Shown piece after piece: positions 52,963 through 61,447 of a stretch of DNA of 64,000 nucleotides; position 1 is the first letter of the stretch; each line of letters begins with the position of its first letter. The notes under the pieces were generated by a model. It was given only the letters and a program-made list of their open reading frames with translations, was not told the DNA's origin and searched no databases. This stretch comes from Levilactobacillus spicheri DSM 15429 (GTDB lineage Bacteria > Bacillota > Bacilli > Lactobacillales > Lactobacillaceae): positions 1 to 64,000 of the forward strand of contig NZ_AZFC01000002.1 of NCBI RefSeq assembly GCF_001435095.1, written 5' to 3'. A program made the position numbers and the translations under genes.

Positions 52963-54990
52963 TTATTCGTCTAAGTTTAAATAGGTTTGCACCACACGTT
53001 CCGGTGTAAAGCCCGCCATGGCAATGACCTGTTCGCCATTGCCGCTGGCCCCGAAGCGGTCCTGGGAGATCACCGCACCATCCAGCCCGGTGTACTGGCA
53101 CCACCCGAGCCCGCTGGCCATTTCGATGGCGACCCGCCGCCGCAGGTGCCGTGGCAAGACCTTTTCCCGGTATTCCCGCGATTGCGCGTTGAACCGTTCG
53201 AAGCTCGGCAGCGACACGACCCGCACGTCGTGTCCCTGGTCGCGCAATAAACTCTGGGCACGTAAGGCCACCTGAACCTCGGACCCCGAAGCCAATAGGA
53301 TGCCATCCGGCGTGCCCTGCGCATCGGCGACCACGTAACCGCCCCGCTTGACGCCGCTGTGGACCCGCGCCGCCGGTTTGGGCAGCGTCGGCAGGCCTTG
53401 CCGGGTCAAGACGATGGCCGTGGGATGATCCGTGGCCGCCATCGCCGCCAACCAGGCCGCGACGGTCTCATTTCCATCGGCCGGCCGGTACACGGTCAGT
53501 CCCGGAATTGCCCGCAAGGCCGCCAGTTGTTCGACTGGTTCGTGGGTCGGACCATCTTCACCGACCGCCAGGGAGTCGTGGGTAAAGACGTAGATGACGG
53601 GTAATTTTTGTAAGGCCGCCAACCGAATGGCACCCTTCATGTAGTCGGAGAAGACGAAGAAGGTCGAGCCGAAGACCCGGGTCCCACCATGCAGGGCGAT
53701 TCCGTTCATGGCCGCCGCTTCGGCGAATTCCCGCACACCAAACCAGAGGTTGCGGCCCTGCCGGTTAGCGGCACTGAACCGGTCATCCTGGGCAATGGCC
53801 GTCTTGTTCGAACTGAACAGGTCGGCCGAACCGCCCCATAAGTTCGGGCACACCGCGCTCAACTTCTGTAAGATCTCACTGCCGCTGGCCCGCGAAGCCA
53901 GCTGGTCTTTCTTGTAGTACGTCGGCAGCTGATCGACCAGGTGCTTCGGCAACGTCTGGCTCACGCCCTGGGCGAATTGGGCCGCCAACTGGGGTTCCGC
54001 CGCCGAGTAGTGGGAGACCAACCCGGACCACGCCTGGTGACTGGCCCAGCCGCGGGCCTTAATGGTGGTCATGAAGCGATTATGCACCTCTGCCGGCACC
54101 GTAAAGGGATCGTTGTCCCAGCCGTAGTTTGCCCGGGTCTGGGCCAGGTCTTCCGCACTCAACGGCGCACCGTGGACCTTATTCGTCCCCGCGTTCGGGC
54201 TCCCGGCCCCAATCTGGGTCTTCACTTCGATCAGGGTCGGACCGTTTTGGTTCCCCTTGGCGACCGTGATGGCGGCATCGATGGCCCCCAGGTCATTTCC
54301 ATCGGCGACCCGCAGGTAGTTCCAGCCGTAGCTGGTAAAGCGTTGGGCCACGTCATCGTGGCACGCATTGCTCAGTGGACCATCCAGGGAGACGTCGTTG
54401 GAATCGTACAAAACGATCAGTTTATTCAGGTTCAGCTGACCCGCCAGACTGGCTGATTCGGCGGCGACCCCTTCCATCAGGTCCCCATCGCCGCACAGCG
54501 CATAAGTATAGTGATCCACGACCGCATAGTTTGGCCGGTTATAGTCGGCGGCCAGGTGGGCCTCCGCCATCGCCATCCCGACGGCCATGCCGATGCCTTG
54601 TCCCAGCGGGCCCGTCGTTGCGTCGACGCCCGGGGTCACCCCATATTCGGGATGGCCGGGGGTCTTACTTCCTAATTGCCGGAAATTCATCAGGTCGTCC
54701 CGACTGAGGGCAAAACCGCTCAGGTGGAGCAAGCTGTACAGCATGGCTGACCCGTGGCCCGCCGATAACACGAACCGGTCCCGATTGAACCACTTGGGGA
54801 AGGACGGGTCGACCCGCAGGTGCCGTGAAAAGAGCACGTACGCCATGGGTGCCGCCCCCAGCGGTAACCCGGGGTGGCCGGAACGGGCCCGCGAAATCAT
54901 ATCCATACTCAGCATCCGGACCGCCGTAACGGCCTGGGTATCCGTTTCATCAAAATTCAGCTGTTCTTGAACCACTTTTTCATTCAACAT
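52963..54990 (-). CDS. tkt: Transketolase
   Basis: The 675-aa thiamine-diphosphate enzyme moves two-carbon units between sugar phosphates. The cofactor motif is [14 protein letters not shown] (about 150-163); [14 protein letters not shown] and [19 protein letters not shown] are catalytic-region signatures. The C-terminal domain is complete. The ATG at 54990 has a GTGAGG site; the in-frame start at 55023 has none. It has its own promoter, but the ribokinase gene is directly upstream, so pentose use is the probable context. Confidence 0.96.
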   Translation of the reverse strand: MLNEKVVQEQLNFDETDTQAVTAVRMLSMDMISRARSGHPGLPLGAAPMAYVLFSRHLRVDPSFPKWFNRDRFVLSAGHGSAMLYSLLHLSGFALSRDDLMNFRQLGSKTPGHPEYGVTPGVDATTGPLGQGIGMAVGMAMAEAHLAADYNRPNYAVVDHYTYALCGDGDLMEGVAAESASLAGQLNLNKLIVLYDSNDVSLDGPLSNACHDDVAQRFTSYGWNYLRVADGNDLGAIDAAITVAKGNQNGPTLIEVKTQIGAGSPNAGTNKVHGAPLSAEDLAQTRANYGWDNDPFTVPAEVHNRFMTTIKARGWASHQAWSGLVSHYSAAEPQLAAQFAQGVSQTLPKHLVDQLPTYYKKDQLASRASGSEILQKLSAVCPNLWGGSADLFSSNKTAIAQDDRFSAANRQGRNLWFGVREFAEAAAMNGIALHGGTRVFGSTFFVFSDYMKGAIRLAALQKLPVIYVFTHDSLAVGEDGPTHEPVEQLAALRAIPGLTVYRPADGNETVAAWLAAMAATDHPTAIVLTRQGLPTLPKPAARVHSGVKRGGYVVADAQGTPDGILLASGSEVQVALRAQSLLRDQGHDVRVVSLPSFERFNAQSREYREKVLPRHLRRRVAIEMASGLGWCQYTGLDGAVISQDRFGASGNGEQVIAMAGFTPERVVQTYLNLDE

Positions 54991-55102
54991 CTCAAATGAC
55001 CTCACTTTAATCAGCCATACCATTTATGACAATTTATTCTTGTTTGATGACATTAAACGTTTATTTTACCGGTAGAATCAACGTTGCTTATCGACTTTTT
55101 CA

Positions 55103-55131
55103 ACTATACCAATCTAACCGTAATAATGCAA
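55103..55131 (-). promoter_or_regulatory. tkt promoter
   Basis: TTGCAT (55126-55131) and TATAGT (55103-55108) on the minus strand, spaced 17 bp. The leader of about 105 bases is AT-rich. Confidence 0.8.
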
Positions 55132-55233
55132 CCGTCTTTAGAAAACTTATTGGATTAGGATTTTTAAGGTCAAATTGGTCTAACCAGAAGATAGACCGAT
55201 TAGGCCACGTTGCAACCGGTTGTCATTTGAGCA

Positions 55234-55275
55234 GAAAAAAGAGTGGCCACCGAAATAATTTTTCGGTGGCCACTC
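55234..55275 (-). terminator. rbsK terminator
   Basis: A perfect 15-bp stem (55241-55255 with 55261-55275) with a 5-base loop and six T residues on the minus strand. Confidence 0.93.
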
Positions 55276-55303
55276 AGGTAGACCATTAAGTTAATTGACT
55301 GGC

Positions 55304-56224
55304 TTAAGCCTGGTTGGCGGCTTCAACTTGCGCCAACGTTGGAATGGATGGCATCGCACCCAATCCCTGAACCGTCAGGGAACTGGCCCGTTGTGCAAAC
55401 GTCAAGGCGGCCTCGATGTTGCTCAGGTCCGGCTTTAATTGGGAACTCAGCGCCCCAATAAAGGTGTCCCCGGCAGCCGTCGTGTCCACGGCCTTCACCT
55501 TGAAGGCCGGTACGAAGCCCGACGCAGCCGCCGTGTTGTAGTAGGCACCCTTGCTGCCGACCGTGATGATCAGGTTCTTCACGCCCATGGCCCGGAACTT
55601 TTCCGCATTGGCGTCCATGGAGGCCACGTCCGTCACCTCGATGCCCGTCAGAACGGCACTTTCGGTTTCGTTTGGAATGACCAGGTCGGTCACTTTCAAG
55701 ATGGCTGGGTCGATCTTCGCAGCCGGTGCCGGGTTCAGGATGGTCGTGACCCCGTGTTGCTTCGCAATCGTGAAGGCCGCCAGTGTCACGTCCTGGGGCG
55801 TTTCAAACTGGGTGATCAGGAAGTCGGCCTTGGCGATCTCGGCTTCAACGGCCGTGACTTCGGCGGGCTTGATCTGTTGGTTAGAACCCCCGTACACCAA
55901 GATACTGTTTTGGCCCTCTTCGTCCAACAGAATGAACGCGGACCCCGTGCCCACCGTCTTATCCGTGATGATGGCACTCGTATCGATGCCGTCATTGTTC
56001 AGGGATTCAACCATGAACCGGCCGGCTTCATCGTTGCCGACCTTCCCGATGAACCGGGTCACAGCGCCGGCACGCGCGGCGGCAACGGCTTGGTTGGCAC
56101 CCTTTCCGCCGGCAGCGCTACTCTTGTTTTCCGTCGAGAGGGTTTCTCCCGGTTGGGGCATCCGTGCGATGCGCAGTGTGGTATCGACGTTTAAACTTCC
56201 TAAAACCGTTACTTGATTTGCCAT
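55304..56224 (-). CDS. rbsK: Ribokinase
   Basis: The 306-aa PfkB-family kinase phosphorylates ribose to ribose 5-phosphate. Substrate and ATP motifs are GSLNVDTTLR, AGGKGANQAVAAARAG and DTTAAGDTFIGALSSQL (catalytic Asp in the last). The ATG at 56224 has a GGAGGAG site; the longer reading lies within the operator region. Its promoter carries a perfect operator for the LacI-type repressor encoded next to it. No ribose transporter or rbsD is in the window. Confidence 0.94.
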   Translation of the reverse strand: MANQVTVLGSLNVDTTLRIARMPQPGETLSTENKSSAAGGKGANQAVAAARAGAVTRFIGKVGNDEAGRFMVESLNNDGIDTSAIITDKTVGTGSAFILLDEEGQNSILVYGGSNQQIKPAEVTAVEAEIAKADFLITQFETPQDVTLAAFTIAKQHGVTTILNPAPAAKIDPAILKVTDLVIPNETESAVLTGIEVTDVASMDANAEKFRAMGVKNLIITVGSKGAYYNTAAASGFVPAFKVKAVDTTAAGDTFIGALSSQLKPDLSNIEAALTFAQRASSLTVQGLGAMPSIPTLAQVEAANQA

Positions 56225-56258
56225 AATGATTCGTCCACTCCTCCGTGCTAGGTTGCGT

Positions 56259-56294
56259 GTAAAACGTTTTACGCTATGCCGACGCAACGTGCAA
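56259..56294 (-). promoter_or_regulatory. rbsK promoter with LacI-type operator
   Basis: GTAAAACGTTTTAC at 56259-56272 is a perfect 14-bp palindrome with the central CG typical of LacI-family operators. A -35 TTGCAC (56289-56294) lies 17 bp from TAAAAC, a -10 that is inside the palindrome. Bound repressor would block the promoter directly. Confidence 0.8.
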
Positions 56295-56347
56295 ACTGAT
56301 TTCTTACACGTAGCGTATCATATTTCGAAAAGGCTTACAAGGAAAAA

Positions 56348-57361
56348 TTAATCTGGTTTGACGGGGCCCGTGCTCTCCCGTTGCCGGAAGTCAACGGGGA
56401 GATCCACCGTCTGTGCCGCCTGGCGCCGATTATGAATCCGATTGATCAAAAGTTCCGTCGCGCGCTCGCCCATGGTGACCACGGGTTGGTGCACACTGCT
56501 CAGCCGGGGCACCACGTACTCGTCCAGGTCGATGTCATCGTAGCCCAAGACCGAGACGTCTCCCGGCACCCGAACGCCCTGTTCGTGCAAGCCCCGCATC
56601 AATCCCAGCGCGGTCTCGTCGTTAATGGCAAACACCGCCGTGGGGTGCCGCTGGAGGACCGCCGCGGTGGCCTGATAGCCCCCGAGCTTGGTCATCGGTG
56701 ACAGGACCACGTCATCAGCCGTCAGGGAGACCCCGTGCTGCGCCAGTTCCTCCCGGAACCCCCGCAACCGGATCACCAGGTTCTGCGTGGCGTGCTCCGG
56801 CATCACAACGGCCACCCGTTGATGGCCAAACGCCAGCAGGTGCTGCGCGGCAAGCCGGCCGCCCCGGTCATCGTCGATGCGAATTCGGTCGAGACTGGGT
56901 CCCCCGTTTTGGTCGATCAGCAGGTAGGGAATCCCATTTTTCTTCAGGATATTGTCGATCGTCTCACCCGTAATGGAGGCACTGGCAATGATCAGGCCGT
57001 CCACCGCCCGCTTGATCAGTTCCTGCAGGTAGTAGCCCTCAAGCTCCTCGTCGTGGTTCGCGCCGAAAATCAGTGGAATGAACTGATGCTGGCGGCTCGC
57101 CGACTGGACCCCCTTGATGAACATGCTAAAGAAGGGGTTCCCCAGGTTAGGCACCAGCACGCCAATGGTCTGGGCGGACTTCATGATGAGGTTGCGGGCG
57201 TTAAAGTCCGGCACGTACCCCATCTTCTCTTGCAACTGGTGAACGCGGCGCCGTGTATCCGGGCTGAACCGCTCGCCCTTACCGTTAAGTATTTGTGAAA
57301 CCGTGGTGACCGAAACGCCCGCAGCCTCGGCCAGATCCCGAATCGTAACTTTGCGTGTCAT
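56348..57361 (-). CDS. rbsR: LacI family ribose operon repressor
   Basis: The 337-aa repressor has a LacI helix-turn-helix at residues 3-24 (VTIRDLAEAAGVSVTTVSQILNG) and a hinge (TRRRVHQLQEKMGYVPDFNAR). A periplasmic-binding-protein-like sensor domain covers about 60-335. It most likely binds the palindrome in front of rbsK and releases it when ribose or a derivative is present. The ATG at 57361 has GGAGG 5 bases upstream. A TATAAT -10 lies at 57391-57396 on the minus strand. It reads toward rbsK with no clear terminator between. Confidence 0.92.
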   Translation of the reverse strand: MTRKVTIRDLAEAAGVSVTTVSQILNGKGERFSPDTRRRVHQLQEKMGYVPDFNARNLIMKSAQTIGVLVPNLGNPFFSMFIKGVQSASRQHQFIPLIFGANHDEELEGYYLQELIKRAVDGLIIASASITGETIDNILKKNGIPYLLIDQNGGPSLDRIRIDDDRGGRLAAQHLLAFGHQRVAVVMPEHATQNLVIRLRGFREELAQHGVSLTADDVVLSPMTKLGGYQATAAVLQRHPTAVFAINDETALGLMRGLHEQGVRVPGDVSVLGYDDIDLDEYVVPRLSSVHQPVVTMGERATELLINRIHNRRQAAQTVDLPVDFRQRESTGPVKPD

Positions 57362-57439
57362 AGCAACCTCCACACCATCTTGTTTTATTTATTATACCGC
57401 AGGTGCCCGGACTTGCGGAAGAAGTTCGGGAGAAAACTG

Positions 57440-57468
57440 AAAAACCCCACAACTATCCGCGGTGGGGC
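57440..57468 (-). terminator. Second of two tandem terminators after the aldo/keto reductase
   Basis: CCCCAC/GTGGGG stem with TTTTT on the minus strand. It may back up the stronger terminator at 57519. Confidence 0.65.
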
Positions 57469-57518
57469 CTCTCTTAGCGGTTAACTATTGGTAACTCGTT
57501 CTGGTTTTAAGCACCACT

Positions 57519-57553
57519 AAAAAAGCACCAGCCGCGTTTTCACGACTGGTGCT
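57519..57553 (-). terminator. Aldo/keto reductase terminator
   Basis: AAGCACCAG/CTGGTGCTT stem with a 13-base loop and six T residues on the minus strand. Confidence 0.88.
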
Positions 57554-57571
57554 TGGGTATTTTAACGAAAA

Positions 57572-58561
57572 TTAAGCCTTTAAAATCTTGTCGATTGCGG
57601 CGAGTTCTTCCGGATCGAACGTCAGGTTCTGGACCGCCTTCACGTTTTCGTAAAGGTGTTCCGGCTTCGACGCCCCGGTGATCACACTCGTCACCACGGG
57701 ATCGTGCAGTAACCAGGCCAGCGCCATGTGGGCCAACTTCTGCCCCCGGCTCTGCGCGATCTTGTTCAGGGCTTGGAGCTTACGGCCAACCTTGTCCCGT
57801 CCTTGATCGAAGATGTACTGGCTGGACCAGTGAATGTTCACGTCATCCGGAATCCCATCCAGATACTTGTCGGTCAAAAGGCCTTCCGCCAAAGGACCGT
57901 AAGCGATGACCCCGGCATTGTTCTGCCGCATGGTGTCAAAGAGACCGTCGGCATTCGCCTTTTGGTTCAACATGTTGTAGGAGACCTGGTCGGCGACGAA
58001 CGGCGTGTGCAGGTCCTTGAAGATCTTGATCATCGCGGCCGCTTGCGGCGCCGTGTAGTTGGAGATTCCCACGTAAAGGGCCTTGCCTTGCCGCACGATG
58101 TCGTTCAACGCCACGGCCGTTTCCTCCGGCGAGGTCTCCGGGTCGAACCGGTGACTGTAGTATACGTCGACGTAGTCCAGACCCATGCGTTCCAGCGACT
58201 GGTCCAATGACGCAATCAGCGCCTTGCGGGAGCTCATCTGGCCGTAAGGGCCGGGCCACATATGGAAGCCGGCCTTGGTCGTGATGACCAATTCATCCCG
58301 GTAGGGCTTTAATTCCCGCTGGAAGACCTGCCCGAAGAGCCGTTCTGCTTCCCCGGTTCCCGGACCATAGTTGGCGGCGTTATCGAAACTAAAGATTCCC
58401 GCGTCAAACGCCTTTAAAATAATGTCCCGCGTGTCCGCATAATTGGCGTCGGCGCCAAAACTGTGCCACATGCCAAACGAAATTGCGGGGAGTTGGAAAC
58501 CGGTGTTCCCGGCCCGCCGAATCGGCATTTTTTCGTACCGTTTCTCATCTGCTACATACAT
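57572..58561 (-). CDS. Aldo/keto reductase (YghZ-like)
   Basis: A 329-aa NADPH-dependent oxidoreductase of the AKR superfamily. The catalytic tetrad is visible: Asp and Tyr in SFDNAANYGPG, Lys in VITTKAG, and His in DVYYSHRFDPETS. Family features GPYGQMSSRKAL, GISNYTAPQA and the C-terminal VTSVITGASKPEHLYEN suggest the group that includes L-glyceraldehyde 3-phosphate reductase YghZ and MgrA. The exact substrate is unknown. The ATG at 58561 is 12 bases from AAAGGA; an upstream ATG touches the site. Monocistronic with its own promoter. Confidence 0.92.
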   Translation of the reverse strand: MYVADEKRYEKMPIRRAGNTGFQLPAISFGMWHSFGADANYADTRDIILKAFDAGIFSFDNAANYGPGTGEAERLFGQVFQRELKPYRDELVITTKAGFHMWPGPYGQMSSRKALIASLDQSLERMGLDYVDVYYSHRFDPETSPEETAVALNDIVRQGKALYVGISNYTAPQAAAMIKIFKDLHTPFVADQVSYNMLNQKANADGLFDTMRQNNAGVIAYGPLAEGLLTDKYLDGIPDDVNIHWSSQYIFDQGRDKVGRKLQALNKIAQSRGQKLAHMALAWLLHDPVVTSVITGASKPEHLYENVKAVQNLTFDPEELAAIDKILKA

Positions 58562-58597
58562 AAATTGCCACATTCCTTTCCACTTATCCCTAAGCAA

Positions 58598-58627
58598 AGT
58601 ATAAAGGAATTGGTGTGGACCGGTCAA
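58598..58627 (-). promoter_or_regulatory. Aldo/keto reductase promoter
   Basis: TTGACC (58622-58627) and TATACT (58598-58603) on the minus strand, 18 bp apart. Confidence 0.8.
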
Positions 58628-58690
58628 GTATTCCCTTGAGACGCCCGCGGCCACGAGCGGTGATGACCGAACTTGCCGCTGGTAGCAGCC

Positions 58691-59599
58691 CTAATGCCGG
58701 TCGTCGCTTAACTTGACCGCCTGGGAGACGTGGCCGTTGGTGGTCGCCAAGAGTTCCTTGGCTTCCGCGATGGTCCCCTTGGTCTCGATCAAGACAATGG
58801 CCAACGGCACGTTGTTGCCCGCCCGGTCCAAGGCCCGTTCAGCCGCCAACGTGGACGTCTGGGTGGCCTCGGCAATGATCTTCTTGGCTCGTTCGAACGT
58901 CTTGCCGTTCGTTGGCACCACGTTGATCATCAGGTTCTGATAGACCTTGCCGGACTTGATCATGATTCCGGTCGACAGCATGTTCAGGACCATCTTCTCG
59001 GCGGTCCCGGCCTTGAGCAGCGTGGCCCCGGTGATCACCTCGGGGCCCACGACTGGCGTGATCGGGTAGTCCGCCAACTGGGCCAGCTGACTGTCCGCGA
59101 TGCAGGAAAAGCCGATGCCCAAAGCACCCTGCTCCTGGGCGTACTGCAACGCCGCCACCGTGTACGGCGTCTGGCCGGAGGCGGCACTGGCGATGACGAT
59201 ATCGTTGGTCGTCACGTGAACCGCCGCCATATCGGCCTGCGCCAACTCGGGCGAGTCCTCGGCCGACTTGACCGTTTCGGTCAGCGCCGGTTGGCCCCCC
59301 GCAATCAAGCCAAAGGTCTGGTTGGCCGTTAACCCGTACGTGGGCTGCAGTTCGGTGGCGTCGATCACGCCGAGCCGCCCCGAGGTCCCGGCTCCCACGT
59401 AGATCAGACGGCCCCCCTGGTCGAACTTGGGAAAGGCGGCATCGATGGCCGCAGCGATTTGCGGCAGCTGCTTTTGTACGGCTCGCGCCACCCGCTGATC
59501 CTCTCGATTAATCGTTGCCACCATATCCAACGTCGATTCACGGTCAATATGGGTCGAACGGTGATTCCGCTGTTCAGTTAAAATTTCATCTAATTGCAT
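58691..59599 (-). CDS. murQ: N-acetylmuramic acid 6-phosphate etherase
   Basis: The 302-aa SIS-domain enzyme splits MurNAc-6-phosphate into GlcNAc-6-phosphate and lactate in cell-wall recycling. The signature VGAGTSGRLGVIDATELQPTY is at about residues 63-83; VGPEVITGATLLKAGTAEKMVLNM and NVVPTNGKTFERAKKII are also typical. The ATG at 59599 is 9 bases from GGAGG; an ATG at 59608 is inside the site. No murP transporter or murR regulator is adjacent. Confidence 0.95.
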   Translation of the reverse strand: MQLDEILTEQRNHRSTHIDRESTLDMVATINREDQRVARAVQKQLPQIAAAIDAAFPKFDQGGRLIYVGAGTSGRLGVIDATELQPTYGLTANQTFGLIAGGQPALTETVKSAEDSPELAQADMAAVHVTTNDIVIASAASGQTPYTVAALQYAQEQGALGIGFSCIADSQLAQLADYPITPVVGPEVITGATLLKAGTAEKMVLNMLSTGIMIKSGKVYQNLMINVVPTNGKTFERAKKIIAEATQTSTLAAERALDRAGNNVPLAIVLIETKGTIAEAKELLATTNGHVSQAVKLSDDRH

Positions 59600-59663
59600 G
59601 ATCGTCATCCTCCAACCTGAGACAAAACAGTTTTTATGTATTCGTTTTCATAAATCCTATATC

Positions 59664-59693
59664 TGGTATACCATGTTCCATGCTGAATTTCAA
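59664..59693 (-). promoter_or_regulatory. murQ promoter with palindromic -10
   Basis: TTGAAA (59688-59693) and TATACC (59665-59670) on the minus strand, 17 bp apart. The -10 is part of a perfect TGGTATACCA palindrome (59664-59673), which could be an operator. Confidence 0.6.
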
Positions 59694-59733
59694 TTGCCTT
59701 TTCAAAAATGTTAGCGAGCGCTTTCATTTCGAC

Positions 59734-59770
59734 AAAAAATAAAGCCGGTTGGTTATTACCAATCGACTTT
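59734..59770 (-). terminator. Terminator of the peptide-binding protein gene
   Basis: AAAGCCGGTTGGT against ACCAATCGACTTT with a 4-base loop is followed on the minus strand by ATTTTTTG. Confidence 0.85.
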
Positions 59771-59785
59771 ACACGGTTCATCTTC

Positions 59786-61435
59786 CTATTTTTCAACCGC
59801 CATCCACTGGTACCCGCGGCTCATCCCCGCTGGGTTCCAGACGTAGCCGGTGACCTTTGAATTCCACAGTTCCACCGTTGCGGGCTGGTAAAGCGGGATA
59901 ACTCCCTGTTGGGTCATCAACCGCTTCTCGGCCGTTACCAGATCCTGGTAGCGCGCCGTTGGCCGGTTCGCGTCCTGGTTCTCCGAGCGCTTGATAGCGG
60001 CGTCGTACTGGGCGTCGCTGAAGCCCCCGTTATTGTTGGTGTTGCCCGTGCTCATCAACGATAAGAAGTTGATGGGATCCGCAAAGTCGGCCCCCCAACT
60101 CGAAAGCACCAGATCAAAGTTTCCGGAATTGGAACGGCTCAGCCGCGTCTTGTACGGCAACGCGTTTAACGTGACCTTGACGTTCGGCAACTTCTCCAGC
60201 TCGGCCTGGATGTACTGGGCGACCGTCTTGGTGACCGCCAAGTCGTCGCACATCAGCGTCAGGTCCAGTTGCTTGGTCCCGCTGGCCTTCAAGCCGGCGG
60301 CCATCAGCTTCTTCGCCTTCGGCAGGTCGTAGGCGACCCCATCCTTCACGTAAGCGTCCTTAGCGAAGTCCGCCTTGGTCTGCGGGTTCTGCGTCAGGTT
60401 CTGGGAAACGAAGCCTAAGGGCGCCTTCGACCCGTCGCGCAACACGTGACTCGCTAACTGTTTTTTATTGATGGCCAGTGAGAGGGCCTGCCGGACCTGC
60501 AGATTCTTGAGGGCCTTGACCCGCTTCTGGTTCATCTGCATGTAGTAGGTGGTCCCGCCCACGTAGGTCTTCAGGTCGGGGTTGTTCTTCAGGTTGGCGA
60601 CCTGCGTGCCGTCCAGCGTGGTCGCATCGAGCGACTTCTTCTGGTACAGGCTCAGGCCGGTCGACGGATCGGCCACGACCTGGAAGTTCAACGTCTGAAG
60701 CTTGATCTGCTTCTTATCCCAGAACTTCGGGTTCTTGGCCAGTGTCCAATTTTGCGACGTGCCGGTCCACTTTTTCATCACGAAGGGACCGTCATAGGCC
60801 GTCTTGGTGCTCGAGTGACCGTAATCGCTCCCCTGCTTGACCACGACCGACTTCTCTTGGGGGAAGAAGGTCGGGAAGGCCAGTAAGAGCTTAAAGTAGG
60901 CGACCGGCTTGCTCAGGGTGACCTCTAAACGATAATCGCCGAGGGCCTTGACCCCCAACTGCGACGGTGCAAGCTTCCCCGACTGGACCTGGCTGAAGTT
61001 CTTCACGCCCGCCATCAGGTAAGCATACTCGGACGCCGTCTTCGGGTTGGCCGTCCGTTGCCACGAATACACGAAGTCGTGCGCCGTGACGGGCTTGCCG
61101 TCGTTCCAGTGGTTGGTCTTACGCAGGTCGAAGACGTAGCGTTTTCCGCCGTTGGTGACCGTGGTCTTGGTCGCCAGCGCGTTGATCAACTTTTCGTTCT
61201 TGCCCAAGCGGTACAGGCCCTCTTGGGTGTGGTACAGCATGGTCAGACTGGTGGAGTCGGCCGCCTTCGAGACGTCCAACGTCGTGACCTCGGACTTGGC
61301 TGACAACTTGACCGTTTGCTTCGCGGCCAGTTGGCCAGTCGACTGACTGGTCGTGCTGGACTTCCCGCAGGCCGCTAATCCCCCAGCGACGACGAGTGCA
61401 AGTCCCAGCATGATTCCAATGTGCTTTCCTCTCAA
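59786..61435 (-). CDS. oppA: Oligopeptide ABC transporter substrate-binding lipoprotein
   Basis: A 549-aa SBP_bac_5 family lipoprotein. The signal peptide ends in a lipobox (GLAACGKSS, Cys at about residue 23). Family stretches are LDVSKAADSTSLTMLYHTQEGLYRL, KPVTAHDFVYSWQR, GDYRLEVTLSKPVAYF and ADFADPINFLSLMSTGN. It captures peptides at the cell surface for an Opp permease. No permease or ATPase genes are beside it, so it is an orphan receptor serving a transporter elsewhere. It starts 12 bases after the amidase gene. Confidence 0.92.
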   Translation of the reverse strand: MRGKHIGIMLGLALVVAGGLAACGKSSTTSQSTGQLAAKQTVKLSAKSEVTTLDVSKAADSTSLTMLYHTQEGLYRLGKNEKLINALATKTTVTNGGKRYVFDLRKTNHWNDGKPVTAHDFVYSWQRTANPKTASEYAYLMAGVKNFSQVQSGKLAPSQLGVKALGDYRLEVTLSKPVAYFKLLLAFPTFFPQEKSVVVKQGSDYGHSSTKTAYDGPFVMKKWTGTSQNWTLAKNPKFWDKKQIKLQTLNFQVVADPSTGLSLYQKKSLDATTLDGTQVANLKNNPDLKTYVGGTTYYMQMNQKRVKALKNLQVRQALSLAINKKQLASHVLRDGSKAPLGFVSQNLTQNPQTKADFAKDAYVKDGVAYDLPKAKKLMAAGLKASGTKQLDLTLMCDDLAVTKTVAQYIQAELEKLPNVKVTLNALPYKTRLSRSNSGNFDLVLSSWGADFADPINFLSLMSTGNTNNNGGFSDAQYDAAIKRSENQDANRPTARYQDLVTAEKRLMTQQGVIPLYQPATVELWNSKVTGYVWNPAGMSRGYQWMAVEK

Positions 61436-61447
61436 AATACTCTCTCC

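Noticed and set aside
55026-55289. 87-codon plus-strand frame between tkt and rbsK
   Set aside because: No ribosome binding site; it overlaps the tkt promoter and the rbsK terminator.
59605-59796. 63-codon minus-strand frame between oppA and murQ
   Set aside because: It contains the oppA terminator and the murQ promoter and has no ribosome binding site.
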